A stretch of 64,000 nt of DNA from the NCBI RefSeq assembly GCF_011300875.1, contig NZ_CP049862.1, positions 1,550,001 through 1,614,000 on the forward strand. Direction: 5' to 3'. Shown here one piece after another: positions 53,160 through 62,453 of this stretch (position 1 is the first letter of the stretch; every line of letters starts with the position of its first letter). Under the pieces are notes generated by a model. That model saw nothing but the letters and a program-made list of their open reading frames with translations. It made no database searches and was not told where the DNA came from. Both the position numbers and the translations under genes were made by a program. This DNA is from Sanguibacter sp. HDW7. Its GTDB lineage: Bacteria > Actinomycetota > Actinomycetes > Actinomycetales > Cellulomonadaceae.

Positions 53160-53475
53160 CGGACCTCTTTCCTGCGGCGCGTCGGGGCGCGCCACATCAT
53201 CGTGACGGTGGTGGTCTGGGGCTCGACCCTTCCAGACTAGTTCCCTGGGGCCTGTTCTGCGGTCGACGATCCGAACGGTGGGCATCGAGGCCGCGTGGGT
53301 CGGACGCCGCCGGCCCGCGTTGCCCGACCTGCTGTGGCGCATCTGACGTGCGAGGCAGCGCCCGGGGAGGCCCCGCGGGACTAGCATGGGTCGCATCCCT
53401 CACACCCGGGACCATCGGCCCGCGCCCTCGCGAGAGCCGCCCGGAGCGGACCACGACGAACGGACCCGATCCCGC
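53160..53475. other. Divergent intergenic region between tkt and ctaB
   Basis: These 316 bases hold no convincing gene. They contain a minus-strand -10 box TAGTCT (complement 53234-53239) for tkt and a plus-strand TAGCAT (53382-53387) for ctaB. The latter would give ctaB a leader of about 80 bases. No clear -35 boxes or operators were recognised. Confidence 0.6.
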
Positions 53476-54411
53476 GTGTCTTCCTCGACCTCGACCCCGA
53501 GCGCCGTCCCCGAGACCTCCCCGGCGGTCTGGCGCGCGTCGGTCGGTGCGTACGTCGCTCTGACGAAGCCGAGGATCATCGAGCTCCTCCTCGTCACGAC
53601 GATCCCCACGCTGTTCCTCGCGCAGGGTGGCGTCCCGGACCTTGTGCTCGCGTTCAACACGCTGTTCGGCGGCACGCTCGCCGCAGCGAGCGCCAACGTC
53701 TACAACTGCATCTTCGACCGCGACATCGACGCGGTGATGAACCGCACGAAGAAGCGTCCGCTCGTGACGGGCGAGGTCTCGGTCAGGGGCGCGTGGATCT
53801 TCGCGACGGTGCTCGGCGTGCTGTCGTTCGTGTGGCTCGCCGCGTTCGTCAACATGCTCTCCGCGCTGCTCGGGTTCGCGGCGATCCTCCTCTACGTCGT
53901 GTTCTACACGCTCATCCTCAAGCGGCGGACGTCGCAGAACATCGTGTGGGGCGGCGTCGCGGGCTGCATGCCTGTGCTCATCGGCTGGTCCGCCGTGACG
54001 AACAGCCTCGACTGGGCGCCGTTCCTCCTCTTCGGCGTCGTCTTCTTCTGGACGCCCCCGCACTACTGGCCGCTCTCGATGAAGTTCCGCAAGGACTACG
54101 CCACCGCCGGCGTGCCGATGCTCCCCGTCGTCGCCAGCGACCGCCGCGTGGCCGTCGAGATGGTCCTCTACACGCTCGCGATGATCGCGTGCTCGGTCGC
54201 GCTGTGGCCCGTCGCGGGCCTCACCTTCGTCTACGGCATCGCGTCGATCGTCCTGGGCGGCTGGTTCCTCCTCGAGTGCGTGACGCTCCTGCGCCGCCTC
54301 CAGGACCCGACGCTCGGCAAGCCGCGTGCGATGCGCGTCTTCCACGCGTCGATCACGTACCTCACGCTCCTGTCCGTCGCGATCGTCGTCGACGTCCTCC
54401 TGCCGCTCTGA
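53476..54411 (+). CDS. ctaB: Protoheme IX farnesyltransferase
   Basis: Adds a farnesyl group to heme B to form heme O for the terminal oxidase. The 311-residue UbiA-type prenyltransferase has about nine membrane helices, the first Asp-rich motif in NVYNCIFDRDIDAVMNRT (about 74-91), KRPLVTGEVS (about 93) and the second acidic loop KFRKDYATAGVPMLPVV (about 203-219). GTG 53476 (VSSSTSTPSAV) is favoured since residues before it are not family-like; an ATG at 53386 would overlap the -10 box TAGCAT. ctaB-tkt divergence is standard in Actinobacteria. Confidence 0.96.
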   Translation: MSSSTSTPSAVPETSPAVWRASVGAYVALTKPRIIELLLVTTIPTLFLAQGGVPDLVLAFNTLFGGTLAAASANVYNCIFDRDIDAVMNRTKKRPLVTGEVSVRGAWIFATVLGVLSFVWLAAFVNMLSALLGFAAILLYVVFYTLILKRRTSQNIVWGGVAGCMPVLIGWSAVTNSLDWAPFLLFGVVFFWTPPHYWPLSMKFRKDYATAGVPMLPVVASDRRVAVEMVLYTLAMIACSVALWPVAGLTFVYGIASIVLGGWFLLECVTLLRRLQDPTLGKPRAMRVFHASITYLTLLSVAIVVDVLLPL

Positions 54412-54458
54412 CGCGGGCCTCGACCCAGGCCCGGACGCGATCCGCGTAGCCTGTGCGC

Positions 54459-55457
54459 ATGCAGACGACGCCCGGCACCGAGGCCTCCCGCGGGGCAGGT
54501 GCCCGCGCGGACGTCGAGGTCCCGCGCGGCCTGTCGGTGCCTCTTGCGGGCTATCTCGCGCACCTGCGCGTCGAGCGAGGCCTGACGGACAACACCCTCG
54601 GCGCCTACCGGCGCGACCTCGAGCGCTTCGTCGCGCACGTCGCCGCCGAGGGGGCGACGAGCCCGCGCGACCTCACGCGCGAGCTCGTCGAGGGGTACGT
54701 CGAGGTCGTGCGGACCGGCGCGGACGGACGGACGCCGCTCGCCGCGTCGTCGACCGCGCGGACCGTCGCGTCGGTGCGTGGCTGGACCCGCTTCTGCGAG
54801 GCAGAAGGCCTTGCGGGGGCTGACCCGGCCTCGGGCCTCAAGCCGCCGGCGCGCCCGCGACTGCTGCCGCGCGCGATCCCCGTCGACGACGTCCTCGCGA
54901 TCCTCGAGGCCGCGGGCGCGGTCGGCGGCGAGCGCGGGCTGCGCGACAGGGCGCTGCTCGAGCTCGTCTACGCGACGGGCGCCCGCATCTCGGAGGCCGT
55001 CGGCCTCGACCTCGACGACCTCGAGCTCGACGCGCGAGGCTCGGCCGTGCGCCTCTTCGGCAAGGGCCGCAAGGAGCGCGTCGTCCCGCTCGGCTCGTAC
55101 GCGCGCGACGCGGTCGAGGCGTACGTCGTGCGGGCGCGGCCAGGGTTCGCCGCTCATGGCACAGGAACGCCCGCGCTCTTCCTCAACTCGCGCGGACGCC
55201 GGCTCTCGCGCCAGAGCGCGTGGGCCGTCCTTCGGGAGGCCGCGCAGCGCGCGGGCCTCGCGCAGGCCGACGAGATCTCGCCGCACACGCTGCGGCACTC
55301 GTTCGCGACCCACCTGCTGCAGGGCGGCGCGGACGTGCGTGTCGTCCAGGAGCTGCTCGGGCACGCCTCGGTGACGACGACGCAGATCTACACGCTCGTC
55401 ACGCCCGACGCCCTGCGCGAGATGTACCTCACGTCGCACCCTCGGGCGCGCGGCTGA
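54459..55457 (+). CDS. xerD: Tyrosine recombinase XerD
   Basis: Resolves chromosome dimers at dif. The 332-residue protein has an N-terminal core-binding domain (LAGYLAHLRVERGLTDNTLGAYRRD, split over about 29-54) and the catalytic domain with R in YATGARISEAVGL (about 176), K in GKGRKERVVPLG (about 202), H-x-x-R in HTLRHSFATHLLQGG (about 277-291), H in LGHASVTTTQIYT (about 303) and the tyrosine nucleophile there. Position ahead of parA-scpAB matches the actinobacterial xerD locus. ATG 54459 follows TAGCCT (54447-54452) by six bases: leaderless. Confidence 0.95.
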   Translation: MQTTPGTEASRGAGARADVEVPRGLSVPLAGYLAHLRVERGLTDNTLGAYRRDLERFVAHVAAEGATSPRDLTRELVEGYVEVVRTGADGRTPLAASSTARTVASVRGWTRFCEAEGLAGADPASGLKPPARPRLLPRAIPVDDVLAILEAAGAVGGERGLRDRALLELVYATGARISEAVGLDLDDLELDARGSAVRLFGKGRKERVVPLGSYARDAVEAYVVRARPGFAAHGTGTPALFLNSRGRRLSRQSAWAVLREAAQRAGLAQADEISPHTLRHSFATHLLQGGADVRVVQELLGHASVTTTQIYTLVTPDALREMYLTSHPRARG

Positions 55458-55542
55458 GGCGTCGCGTCCGTCACGCGATCGACCGGCGTGGCGGGCCGCG
55501 TGGCATCCGGGGCGGCGGGCGCCGCTGCGTTACCGTGGGGAC

Positions 55543-56424
55543 GTGAGCAGCCAGGAGCCCGGGACCAGCACGACGACGACCGACGAGACGGACGCCGTCG
55601 GACGGCCCATGCCCCGGTTCCCCGAGCCCGCTGTGCTCTTCGGCCACGGCCCCGCGCGCATCATCGCGATGTGCAACCAGAAGGGCGGCGTCGGCAAGAC
55701 GACGACGACGATCAACCTCGGCGCGTGCCTCGCAGAGCTCGGCCGTCGCGTGCTCGTCGTCGACTTCGACCCGCAGGGTGCCGCCTCCGTCGGCCTGGGA
55801 GTCAACGCCAACGAGCTCGACCTCACGGTCTACAACCTCCTCATGGACCGCTCCGCGGACATCACGCAGATCATCCAGCGGACGTCCGTCGAGAACCTCG
55901 ACGTGCTGCCCGCCAACATCGACCTCTCGGCGGCCGAGGTCCAGCTCGTCGGCGAGGTCGCCCGCGAGTCGGTCCTCGCGCGCGTCCTGCGGCCCGTGCT
56001 CGACGACTACGACGTCGTGCTCGTCGACTGCCAGCCGTCGCTGGGTCTCCTCACGGTCAACGCGCTCACGGCCGCGCACGGTGTGCTCATCCCGCTCGAG
56101 TGCGAGTTCTTCGCGCTGCGCGGCGTCGCGCTGCTCATCGAGACGATCGAGAAGGTCCGTGACCGTCTCAACCCGCGCCTCGAGATCGACGGCATCGTCG
56201 CGACGATGTACGACGCCCGCACGCTCCACGCGCGGGAGGTCGTCGAGCGTGTCCACGAGGCCTTCGGCGACAACCTGCTCCACACCGTCATCTCGCGGAC
56301 CGTGAAGTTCCCGGACGCGTCGGTCGCGGCCGAGCCGATCACGACGTACGCGCCGTCGCACGCGGGTGCGCAGGCCTACCGTCAGCTTGCGCGCGAGCTC
56401 ATCGCGCGCGGCGACGCCGCCTGA
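55543..56424 (+). CDS. ParA-family ATPase next to scpAB
   Basis: A 293-residue ParA/Soj-type ATPase: a 40-residue polar N-terminus, the deviant Walker A KGGVGKTTTTINLGA (about 47-61), Walker A' VDFDPQGAAS (about 74), Walker B VVLVDCQPSLGLLTVNAL (about 159) and a normal length. No ParB or parS cluster is beside it, unlike the ParAB locus near oriC; the gene belongs to the parA-scpA-scpB-rluB-cmk-der set of Actinobacteria and so may aid condensin loading or segregation. This is inferred. GTG 55543 follows TACCGT (55531-55536) by six bases: leaderless. scpA starts four bases after its stop. Confidence 0.93.
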   Translation: MSSQEPGTSTTTTDETDAVGRPMPRFPEPAVLFGHGPARIIAMCNQKGGVGKTTTTINLGACLAELGRRVLVVDFDPQGAASVGLGVNANELDLTVYNLLMDRSADITQIIQRTSVENLDVLPANIDLSAAEVQLVGEVARESVLARVLRPVLDDYDVVLVDCQPSLGLLTVNALTAAHGVLIPLECEFFALRGVALLIETIEKVRDRLNPRLEIDGIVATMYDARTLHAREVVERVHEAFGDNLLHTVISRTVKFPDASVAAEPITTYAPSHAGAQAYRQLARELIARGDAA

Positions 56425-56428
56425 GCGC

Positions 56429-57421
56429 GTGACGCGCGGCGTGGGCGACGTCGCCGACGTCCCGGTCGCCGGCGCGGCGGACCCCGCGCCCGCCGACGGT
56501 GCGCCTGCCGACGGTGCCTTCCACGTCCGGCTCGACAACTTCGAGGGGCCGTTCGACCTCCTGCTGTCGCTCATCTCCAAGCACCGGCTCGACATCACGG
56601 AGGTCGCGCTCGCGCGCGTGACGGACGAGTTCATCGCGTACATCCGCGCGCAGGACTCCGCCGCCCGCGACGTCGAGGACGCGGGCGGGTCGGTGCGCGG
56701 CTGGGACCTGTCGACCGCGTCGGAGTTCCTCGTCGTCGCCGCGACCCTCCTCGACCTCAAGGCGGCGCGCCTGCTGCCGTCGGGCGAGGTCGAGGACGCG
56801 GAGGACCTCGAGCTGCTCGAGGCGCGAGACCTGCTCTTCGCACGCCTGCTGCAGTATCGCGCGTACAAGGACGTCTCCAGGGCGTTCGCGGAGCGACTCG
56901 TGCGCGAGGGACGCAGCGTGCCCCGATCGGTCGGGCTCGAGCCCGAGCACGCGGCGCTCCTGCCCGAGCTCGTGTGGACGCTCGGGCCCGAGGGGCTCGC
57001 GCTGCTCGCCGCGCGGGCGCTCGCGCCCAAGGCGCCTCCGCCCGGTGTCGACGTGTCGCACCTGCACGGCTCGATCGTCTCGGTGCGCGATCAGGCGGCA
57101 GTGCTCGTCGAGCGTCTCCAGCGCGCGGGCACGCTGTCGTTCCGGACGCTCACCCAGGACGCAGAAGGCACGCTCGTCGTCGTCGTGCGGTTCCTCGCCC
57201 TGCTCGAGCTGTTCCGCGACGGGGTGGTCGGGCTCGACCAGGCCGGAGCGCTCGGCGAGCTCACGGTGCGCTGGCTCGGGGGCACGGACGGACCGGGGGC
57301 CGACGACGTCGTCGCGGCCATGTCGATCGATGAGTTCGACGGGGTGCGCGACGACGACGCGCCGGGGGCGAGCGCCGCGGCCGCGGCGGAGGACATCACG
57401 ACGACGGAGGAGCAGCGATGA
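56429..57421 (+). CDS. scpA: Segregation and condensation protein A
   Basis: Kleisin subunit of the bacterial SMC complex. The 330-residue protein has an Ala/Asp-rich leader (about 1-28), then the family opening FHVRLDNFEGPFDLLLSLISKHRLDI (about 31-56, split), the helical FLVVAATLLDLKAARLLP (about 103-120) and a C-terminal winged helix that binds SMC (VVVVRFLALLELFRDGVV, about 252-269), ending in an acidic tail. GTG 56429 is four bases after parA. The stop overlaps scpB (ATGA). Confidence 0.95.
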   Translation: MTRGVGDVADVPVAGAADPAPADGAPADGAFHVRLDNFEGPFDLLLSLISKHRLDITEVALARVTDEFIAYIRAQDSAARDVEDAGGSVRGWDLSTASEFLVVAATLLDLKAARLLPSGEVEDAEDLELLEARDLLFARLLQYRAYKDVSRAFAERLVREGRSVPRSVGLEPEHAALLPELVWTLGPEGLALLAARALAPKAPPPGVDVSHLHGSIVSVRDQAAVLVERLQRAGTLSFRTLTQDAEGTLVVVVRFLALLELFRDGVVGLDQAGALGELTVRWLGGTDGPGADDVVAAMSIDEFDGVRDDDAPGASAAAAAEDITTTEEQR

Positions 57422-58110
57422 CGGCGGGACAGACGGCGAGCCCGGCGACGGGTCCGGCGAGCGACGATGCTGCGGAGACACCCGAGCTCGACGTCCACGA
57501 CCTGCCCGGCGGGGCACGCGCGGCCCTCGAGGCCGTCCTCATGGTCGTCGACGAGCCCGTGAGCACCGTGAGGCTCGCCACGTCGACGGGCCTTCCTGTC
57601 GACGAGGTCCGGGCGCTGCTCGACGATCTCGCGGCGGAGTACCTCGACCCCGCAGCACCCCGAGGCTTCGTGCTCCGCGAGGTCGCGGGAGGCTGGCGGA
57701 TGTTCTCCTCGCCAGTGTTCGCCGACGTCGTCGGGCGCTTCGTCCTCGAGGGCCAGACGGCCCGTCTCACGCAGGCTGCGCTCGAGACGCTCGCGATCGT
57801 CGCCTACCGACAGCCGGTGACGCGCGGCCAGGTCTCGGCGGTGCGGGGTGTGAACGTCGACGGTGTCATGCGTACCCTGGTAGCGCGAGGTCTCGTCGAC
57901 GAGGTCGGCACCGACCCCACGACGGGCGCCCACCACTACGGGACGACCGGCTCCTTCCTGGAGCGGATGGGGCTGACCTCGCTCGACGATCTTCCGCCGC
58001 TAGCGCCCTACCTGCCGGATCTCGACGGTCTTGACGACGTCGACGGCACGGGTCGCGCGGCGACACCGGTCGGCACCGTGCCGACCACCCAGGACGAGGA
58101 GCAGCAGTGA
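57418..58110 (+). CDS. scpB: Segregation and condensation protein B
   Basis: Dimeric winged-helix partner of ScpA in the SMC complex. The 230-residue protein has ALEAVLMVVDEPVSTVRLA (about 37-55), GFVLREVAGGWRMFS (about 82), ARLTQAALETLAIVAYRQPVTR (about 117-138) and the typical VRGVNVDGVMRTLVARGLVDEVG (about 142-164), with LTSLDDLPPLAPYLPD near the end. The ATG start overlaps scpA and the end overlaps rluB, so all three are translationally coupled. Confidence 0.95.
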   Translation: MTAGQTASPATGPASDDAAETPELDVHDLPGGARAALEAVLMVVDEPVSTVRLATSTGLPVDEVRALLDDLAAEYLDPAAPRGFVLREVAGGWRMFSSPVFADVVGRFVLEGQTARLTQAALETLAIVAYRQPVTRGQVSAVRGVNVDGVMRTLVARGLVDEVGTDPTTGAHHYGTTGSFLERMGLTSLDDLPPLAPYLPDLDGLDDVDGTGRAATPVGTVPTTQDEEQQ

Positions 58111-59168
58111 GCAGCAGCAGCACGGGTCGCGGCGGACGCGGCCACGCCGGCGGGGCCGGCGGCGGTCGCGGCGCAGGTCGTGGCCAGGGCGGCGCAGGTC
58201 GTCAGGGTGGCGGACAGGGCGGTCAGGGCGGCCAGGGACGTGGCGGCGCGCAGGGCGGACGCCCCGCACCGCAGGGCGGACGCCCGGGGCAGCCGGGCCG
58301 ACCCGGGCAGCAGGGTGGACGGCCGGGTCAGCCGGGCCGTGCGGGCGCGCCCGCACGCGGCCAGCGCAACGCGTCCCCCGTCGGGGAGCGTCGCGCCCCC
58401 GCCGAGCGTGAGCGTCCGACCCCCGTGAGCGACGTCCACGTCGCCGACGGCGTGCGCCTGCAGAAGGTCCTCGCGGACGCGGGCCTCGGCTCCCGTCGCG
58501 CGTGCGAGCGCCTCATCGAGGAAGGCCGCGTCGAGGTCGACGGCCAGATCGTCATGGAGCTCGGCGTCCGCATCGACCCCGCGCGCCAGAGCGTGCACGT
58601 CGACGGCCTGCGCCTCGAGCTCGACACCGAGAAGGTGACGATCGTCTTCAACAAGCCCAAGCACGTCGTCTCCTCGATGGACGACCCCGAGGGTCGCCGC
58701 AGCCTCGCCGAGTTCTTCGCGAACCGCACCGAGCGGCTCTTCCACGTGGGACGTCTCGACTACGACTCCGAAGGTCTCCTGCTCCTCACGAACGACGGCG
58801 AGCTCGCCAACCGCCTCACGCACCCGCGCTACGGCGTCGACAAGACCTACGTCGTCGAGGTCCAGGGTCGGTTGACGCCCAAGGTGGGGGAGATGCTCGT
58901 CCACGGCGTCGACCTCGAGGACGGCTTCGCGCGGCTCGACCGCTTCCAGGTGCTCGACTCGACCCCGCAGGCGAGCCTCGTCGAGGTCGTGCTGCACGAG
59001 GGACGCAACCGCATCGTGCGCCGCATGTTCGACGAGGTCGGCTTCCCCGTGACGCGCCTCGTGCGCACGCAGATGGGCCCGATCCGCCTCGCTGACCTCC
59101 CGCCGGGGCGTCACCGCGTGCTCGGCCAGGTCGAGCTCGGCACCCTCATGAAGGCCGTCGGGCTCTGA
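58107..59168 (+). CDS. rluB: Pseudouridine synthase (RluB type) with long Gly/Arg/Gln-rich N-terminus
   Basis: A 353-residue protein. Residues 1 to about 108 are a Gly/Arg/Gln/Pro-rich low-complexity region (GGRGAGRGQGG, GGRPGQPGRPGQQGG), probably disordered and RNA-binding. An S4 domain (about 113-160; RLQKVLADAGLGSRRACE) and the catalytic domain follow, with the active-site aspartate in VGRLDYDSEGLLLLTNDGEL (about 214-233) and HEGRNRIVRRMFDEVG (about 297). The enzyme should modify a uridine in 23S rRNA. The GTG start overlaps scpB by four bases, so the long N-terminus is translated in the operon; it is not a mis-called start. Confidence 0.93.
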   Translation: MSSSSTGRGGRGHAGGAGGGRGAGRGQGGAGRQGGGQGGQGGQGRGGAQGGRPAPQGGRPGQPGRPGQQGGRPGQPGRAGAPARGQRNASPVGERRAPAERERPTPVSDVHVADGVRLQKVLADAGLGSRRACERLIEEGRVEVDGQIVMELGVRIDPARQSVHVDGLRLELDTEKVTIVFNKPKHVVSSMDDPEGRRSLAEFFANRTERLFHVGRLDYDSEGLLLLTNDGELANRLTHPRYGVDKTYVVEVQGRLTPKVGEMLVHGVDLEDGFARLDRFQVLDSTPQASLVEVVLHEGRNRIVRRMFDEVGFPVTRLVRTQMGPIRLADLPPGRHRVLGQVELGTLMKAVGL

Positions 59169-59246
59169 CCCTCGCGTCCTGAGCCGTCGCACCACCCCGC
59201 CATCAGCGTGCTCCGCACGTGCCCGCACCACCACGTGGAGATCCTC

Positions 59247-59963
59247 ATGTCCCAGCCCGTCGTCGTCGCGATCGACGGACCCTCCGGGTCCGGCAAGTCG
59301 AGCGTCTCGCGCGAGGTGGCCCGCCGCCTCGGTCTCGCGTACCTCGACACGGGCGCGATGTACCGGGCCGCGACGTGGTGGTGCCTGCGTTCCGAGCTCG
59401 ACCTCACCGACCAGGCTGCGGTCGCTGACGCCGTGCGGGCGATGCCGCTCGACCAGGGCGTCGACCCGACGATCGAGAAGCTCGACGTCGACGGCACGGA
59501 CGTGCGCGCGGACATCCGCGAGACGTGGATCTCCGAGCGGGTGAGCGCGGTCGCGACGAACCTCGACGTGCGCGCCGAGCTGCGTCGCCTGCAGCGCGAG
59601 GTCATCGCGGGCCAGACGGTCGCGGGCTCCTTCTCCGAGGGGCGCGGCATCGTCGCGGAGGGCCGCGACATCACGACGGTCGTCGCACCCGACGCCGACG
59701 TGCGCGTGCTGCTCACGGCGAGCGAGGAGGCGCGTCTCGCGCGCCGTGCGACGGAGCTGCACGGAGCTGCCGACGAGGCTTCCGTCGCCGCGACGCGCGA
59801 CCAGGTGCTGCGCCGCGACCGCGACGACTCGACGGTCGTCGAGTTCCAGGTCGCGGCCGACGGCGTCGTCACTGTCGACTCCTCCGACCTCGACTTCGAG
59901 CAGACTGTCGAGGCGGTGCTCGAGGTCGTCGCGCGGCTCACGGGCGCGCGTCCGCAGGCGTGA
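59247..59963 (+). CDS. cmk: Cytidylate kinase
   Basis: Phosphorylates CMP and dCMP. The 238-residue P-loop kinase has AIDGPSGSGKSSVSREVA (7-24), GLAYLDTGAMYRAATWW (about 29-45), the SERVSAVATNLDVRAELR segment (about 96-113) and the lid sequence EGRDITTVVAPDADVRVLLTA (split, about 138-158). ATG 59247 has GGAG six bases ahead. It is 78 bases after rluB in the same unit. Confidence 0.96.
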   Translation: MSQPVVVAIDGPSGSGKSSVSREVARRLGLAYLDTGAMYRAATWWCLRSELDLTDQAAVADAVRAMPLDQGVDPTIEKLDVDGTDVRADIRETWISERVSAVATNLDVRAELRRLQREVIAGQTVAGSFSEGRGIVAEGRDITTVVAPDADVRVLLTASEEARLARRATELHGAADEASVAATRDQVLRRDRDDSTVVEFQVAADGVVTVDSSDLDFEQTVEAVLEVVARLTGARPQA

Positions 59964-60011
59964 TCCGGGCTGGCAGCGTGGCCGGGGCCCGAGCGTGACG
60001 GCGGTCCCGGC

Positions 60012-60704
60012 GTGACCGCGGCCCAGGGCGCTCCGTCGCCTGCCACCGCGCGTCGCGCGCGGCCCATCGGCTGGCTCATCACGCACGGGCTGTGGTCGAC
60101 GGACGTCGTCGGCGCGCAGCACGTGCCCGCGACGGGTCCGGTGATCCTCGCGGCCAACCACATCGGGCTGCTCGACGGCCCCGTGCTCTACGGTGCCTCG
60201 CCGCGTCCCGCGCACCTGCTCGTCAAGCAGTCGGCATTCCGTGGGCCTGTCGGCGGGATCCTGCGCTGGTCGGGCCAGATCCCCGTCGACGCCGACGCCG
60301 GCGGGCGCGCTGCGCTCGCGCTCGGGCTCGAGGTGCTGCGTCGCGGCGACGTGCTCGGCATCTTCCCGGAGGGGCACCGTGGCCGTGGCGACGCCGGGGC
60401 GCTGCGTGGCGGCGCGGTGTGGCTCGCGCTCACCTCGGGCGCTCCAGTCGTGCCCGTCGCGATCCTCGGGACTCGCCGCACCGGGCGTGGCGCGGGCTCG
60501 TTGCCGAGGCCGCGGGCCCGGCTCGTCGTCGAGATGGGCGAGGCGGTCGCCGTCGTGCGCGAGCCCGGACGCAGCGGGCGCGAGGCGCTCGACGACGGCA
60601 CGCGAGCCGTCGCGGACGCGCTGCGCGCGACGGTCGCTCGTGCGGTGGCCCGCAGCGGGATCGCGCTCCCCGGCGACGAACCGGTCCCGCCGCCCGCGTC
60701 CTGA
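60012..60704 (+). CDS. 1-acyl-glycerol-3-phosphate acyltransferase family protein
   Basis: A 230-residue PlsC-type acyltransferase that should acylate lysophosphatidate or a similar lipid at the membrane. Motif I is [15 protein letters not shown] (about 48-62; the H-x4-D pair), motif II has [11 protein letters not shown] (about 88), motif [13 protein letters not shown] (about 118-127) and motif [10 protein letters not shown] (about 149). GTG 60012 is the only in-frame start after a stop. It sits between cmk and der, in the position used by plsC-like genes in several Actinobacteria. Confidence 0.9.
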   Translation: MTAAQGAPSPATARRARPIGWLITHGLWSTDVVGAQHVPATGPVILAANHIGLLDGPVLYGASPRPAHLLVKQSAFRGPVGGILRWSGQIPVDADAGGRAALALGLEVLRRGDVLGIFPEGHRGRGDAGALRGGAVWLALTSGAPVVPVAILGTRRTGRGAGSLPRPRARLVVEMGEAVAVVREPGRSGREALDDGTRAVADALRATVARAVARSGIALPGDEPVPPPAS

Positions 60705-60873
60705 CGCGTCACCCGCCCCTTTTCCGACTCGTAGCGGTTCTGCAGGTCGGAGGAGCGTGCGGGGGTGCTACCAGACGGAGGGGACGTCGGGGATGGGCGC
60801 TCGACGCGCGATGTGGCGCAGTGTGGCGCGGTCGACGGTCGTGCGCGGTCCCCAAGCCTGGGACAATGGATCC
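60705..60873 (+). other. Intergenic region before der
   Basis: Holds the GACAAT box of der at its end and a weak inverted repeat (CCGAC and GTCGG about 60725-60751). No gene, tRNA or convincing terminator was recognised. Confidence 0.5.
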
Positions 60874-62391
60874 ATGACCACTCCCGAGCAGACGCTGCCC
60901 GACCCCGACGAGACCCCGCAGGACGCGTTCCTCGCCGACGACCCGGGTGACGTCGAGGCCGACGAACAGCGCGCCTCCGCGCTGCGTGCAGGCCTCGAGG
61001 AGTACGACCTCGCCGACGAGGACCGCGCGCTCCTCGGCCTCGACGACGACGACCTCGCGGCGGTCGAGGCCGCCAAGGCGCATCCCGTCCTCGCCGTCGT
61101 CGGCCGCCCGAACGTCGGCAAGTCGACCCTCGTCAACCGCATCCTCGGCCGCCGTGAGGCCGTCGTCGAGGACAAGCCCGGCGTGACGCGCGACCGCGTG
61201 AGCTACGAGGCCGAGTGGTCCGGGCGCGAGTTCACGCTCGTCGACACGGGCGGCTGGGAGACCGACGTCGCAGGCATCGACGCGGCCGTCGCCCGCCAGG
61301 CCGAGGTCGCGGTCGAGCTCGCCGACGCCGTCGTCTTCGTCGTCGACGCGTCCGTCGGCGCGACCGCGACCGACGAGCACGTCGTGCGCCTGCTGCGCCG
61401 CGCCGGCAAGCCCGTCGTCCTCGCGGCGAACAAGGTCGACGGACCCCGTGGCGAGGCCGACGCGGCCGCGCTGTGGAGCCTCGGCCTCGGCGAGCCCCAC
61501 CCCGTCTCCGCGCTCCACGGGCGCGGCACGGGCGACCTCCTCGACGCCGCGATGCGCAAGCTCCCGCTCGAGACCCAGCACGGCGTCGTGCGCCCCGACG
61601 GGCCGCGCCGCGTGGCGCTCGTCGGCCGCCCCAACGTCGGCAAGTCCTCGCTCCTCAACAAGGTTGCGGGCAGCCAGCGCGTCGTCGTCGACGAGACCGC
61701 TGGCACGACGCGCGACCCGGTCGACGAGCTCATCGAGCTCAAGGGCCGCACCTGGTGGTTCGTCGACACCGCAGGCATCCGTCGTCGCGTCCACCAGACG
61801 TCGGGCGCCGACTTCTACGCGTCGCTGCGCACGCAGGCCGCGATCGAGAAGGCGGAGGTCGCCGTCGTGCTCGTCGACGCGTCCGTCGAGATGAGCGAGC
61901 AGGACATCCGCGTCGTCCAGCAGGTCATCGACGCGGGCCGCGCGCTCGTCGTCGCCTACAACAAGTGGGACCTCATGGAGGACGAGCGACGCAAGTACCT
62001 CGAGCGTGAGATCGAGCGCGAGCTCGTCCAGGTGACCTGGGCGCCGCGCGTCAACATCTCGGCGAGGACGGGCTGGCACGCCGACAAGCTCGTGCCCGCG
62101 CTCGAGACCGCGCTCGAGAGCTGGGACAAGCGCATCCCGACGGGCCGCCTCAACGCGTTCCTCGGCGAGCTCGTCGCGGCGCACCCGCACCCGCTGCGGG
62201 GAGGCAAGCAGCCGCGTGTGCTCTTCGCGACGCAGGTGTCGTCGCGTCCGCCTCGCTTCGTCATCTTCGCGTCGGGCTTCATCGAGGCCGGCTACCGCCG
62301 GTACATCGAGAGGAAGCTCCGCGAGACCTTCGGCTTCGAGGGCACTCCGATCGAGATCTCGGTGCGCGTGCGCGAGAAGCGCAAGCACTGA
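60874..62391 (+). CDS. der: GTPase Der (EngA) with acidic N-terminal extension
   Basis: A tandem GTPase needed for 50S ribosome assembly. The 505-residue protein has two G domains: G1 motifs [12 protein letters not shown] (about 76) and [12 protein letters not shown] (about 250), G3 VDTGGWE and VDTAGIR, G4 AANKVD and YNKWD, and a C-terminal KH-like domain (about 410-500, with [12 protein letters not shown]). Residues 1-69 are an acidic extension ([13 protein letters not shown]) missing from E. coli Der. ATG 60874 follows GACAAT (60862-60867) by six bases: leaderless, so transcription is partly separate from cmk. Confidence 0.96.
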   Translation: MTTPEQTLPDPDETPQDAFLADDPGDVEADEQRASALRAGLEEYDLADEDRALLGLDDDDLAAVEAAKAHPVLAVVGRPNVGKSTLVNRILGRREAVVEDKPGVTRDRVSYEAEWSGREFTLVDTGGWETDVAGIDAAVARQAEVAVELADAVVFVVDASVGATATDEHVVRLLRRAGKPVVLAANKVDGPRGEADAAALWSLGLGEPHPVSALHGRGTGDLLDAAMRKLPLETQHGVVRPDGPRRVALVGRPNVGKSSLLNKVAGSQRVVVDETAGTTRDPVDELIELKGRTWWFVDTAGIRRRVHQTSGADFYASLRTQAAIEKAEVAVVLVDASVEMSEQDIRVVQQVIDAGRALVVAYNKWDLMEDERRKYLEREIERELVQVTWAPRVNISARTGWHADKLVPALETALESWDKRIPTGRLNAFLGELVAAHPHPLRGGKQPRVLFATQVSSRPPRFVIFASGFIEAGYRRYIERKLRETFGFEGTPIEISVRVREKRKH

Positions 62392-62402
62392 CGCGGTGAC
62401 GT

Positions 62403-62446
62403 ACGACGGGGCCCGTGGCTGCAGCAGCAGCCACGGGCTCTGTCGT
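62403..62446. terminator. Bidirectional hairpin between der and the reductase gene
   Basis: A 20-pair stem with two G-T pairs (62403-62422 with 62427-62446), AGCA loop, between convergent stops. Confidence 0.85.
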
Positions 62447-62453
62447 CCGTCCC

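Noticed and set aside
60193-60873. Extension of der through the acyltransferase gene
   Set aside because: The frame is a shadow of the acyltransferase gene; ATG 60874 has a promoter box at leaderless spacing.
60705-60873. A possible tRNA or RNA gene before der
   Set aside because: No T-loop or acceptor pairing on either strand.
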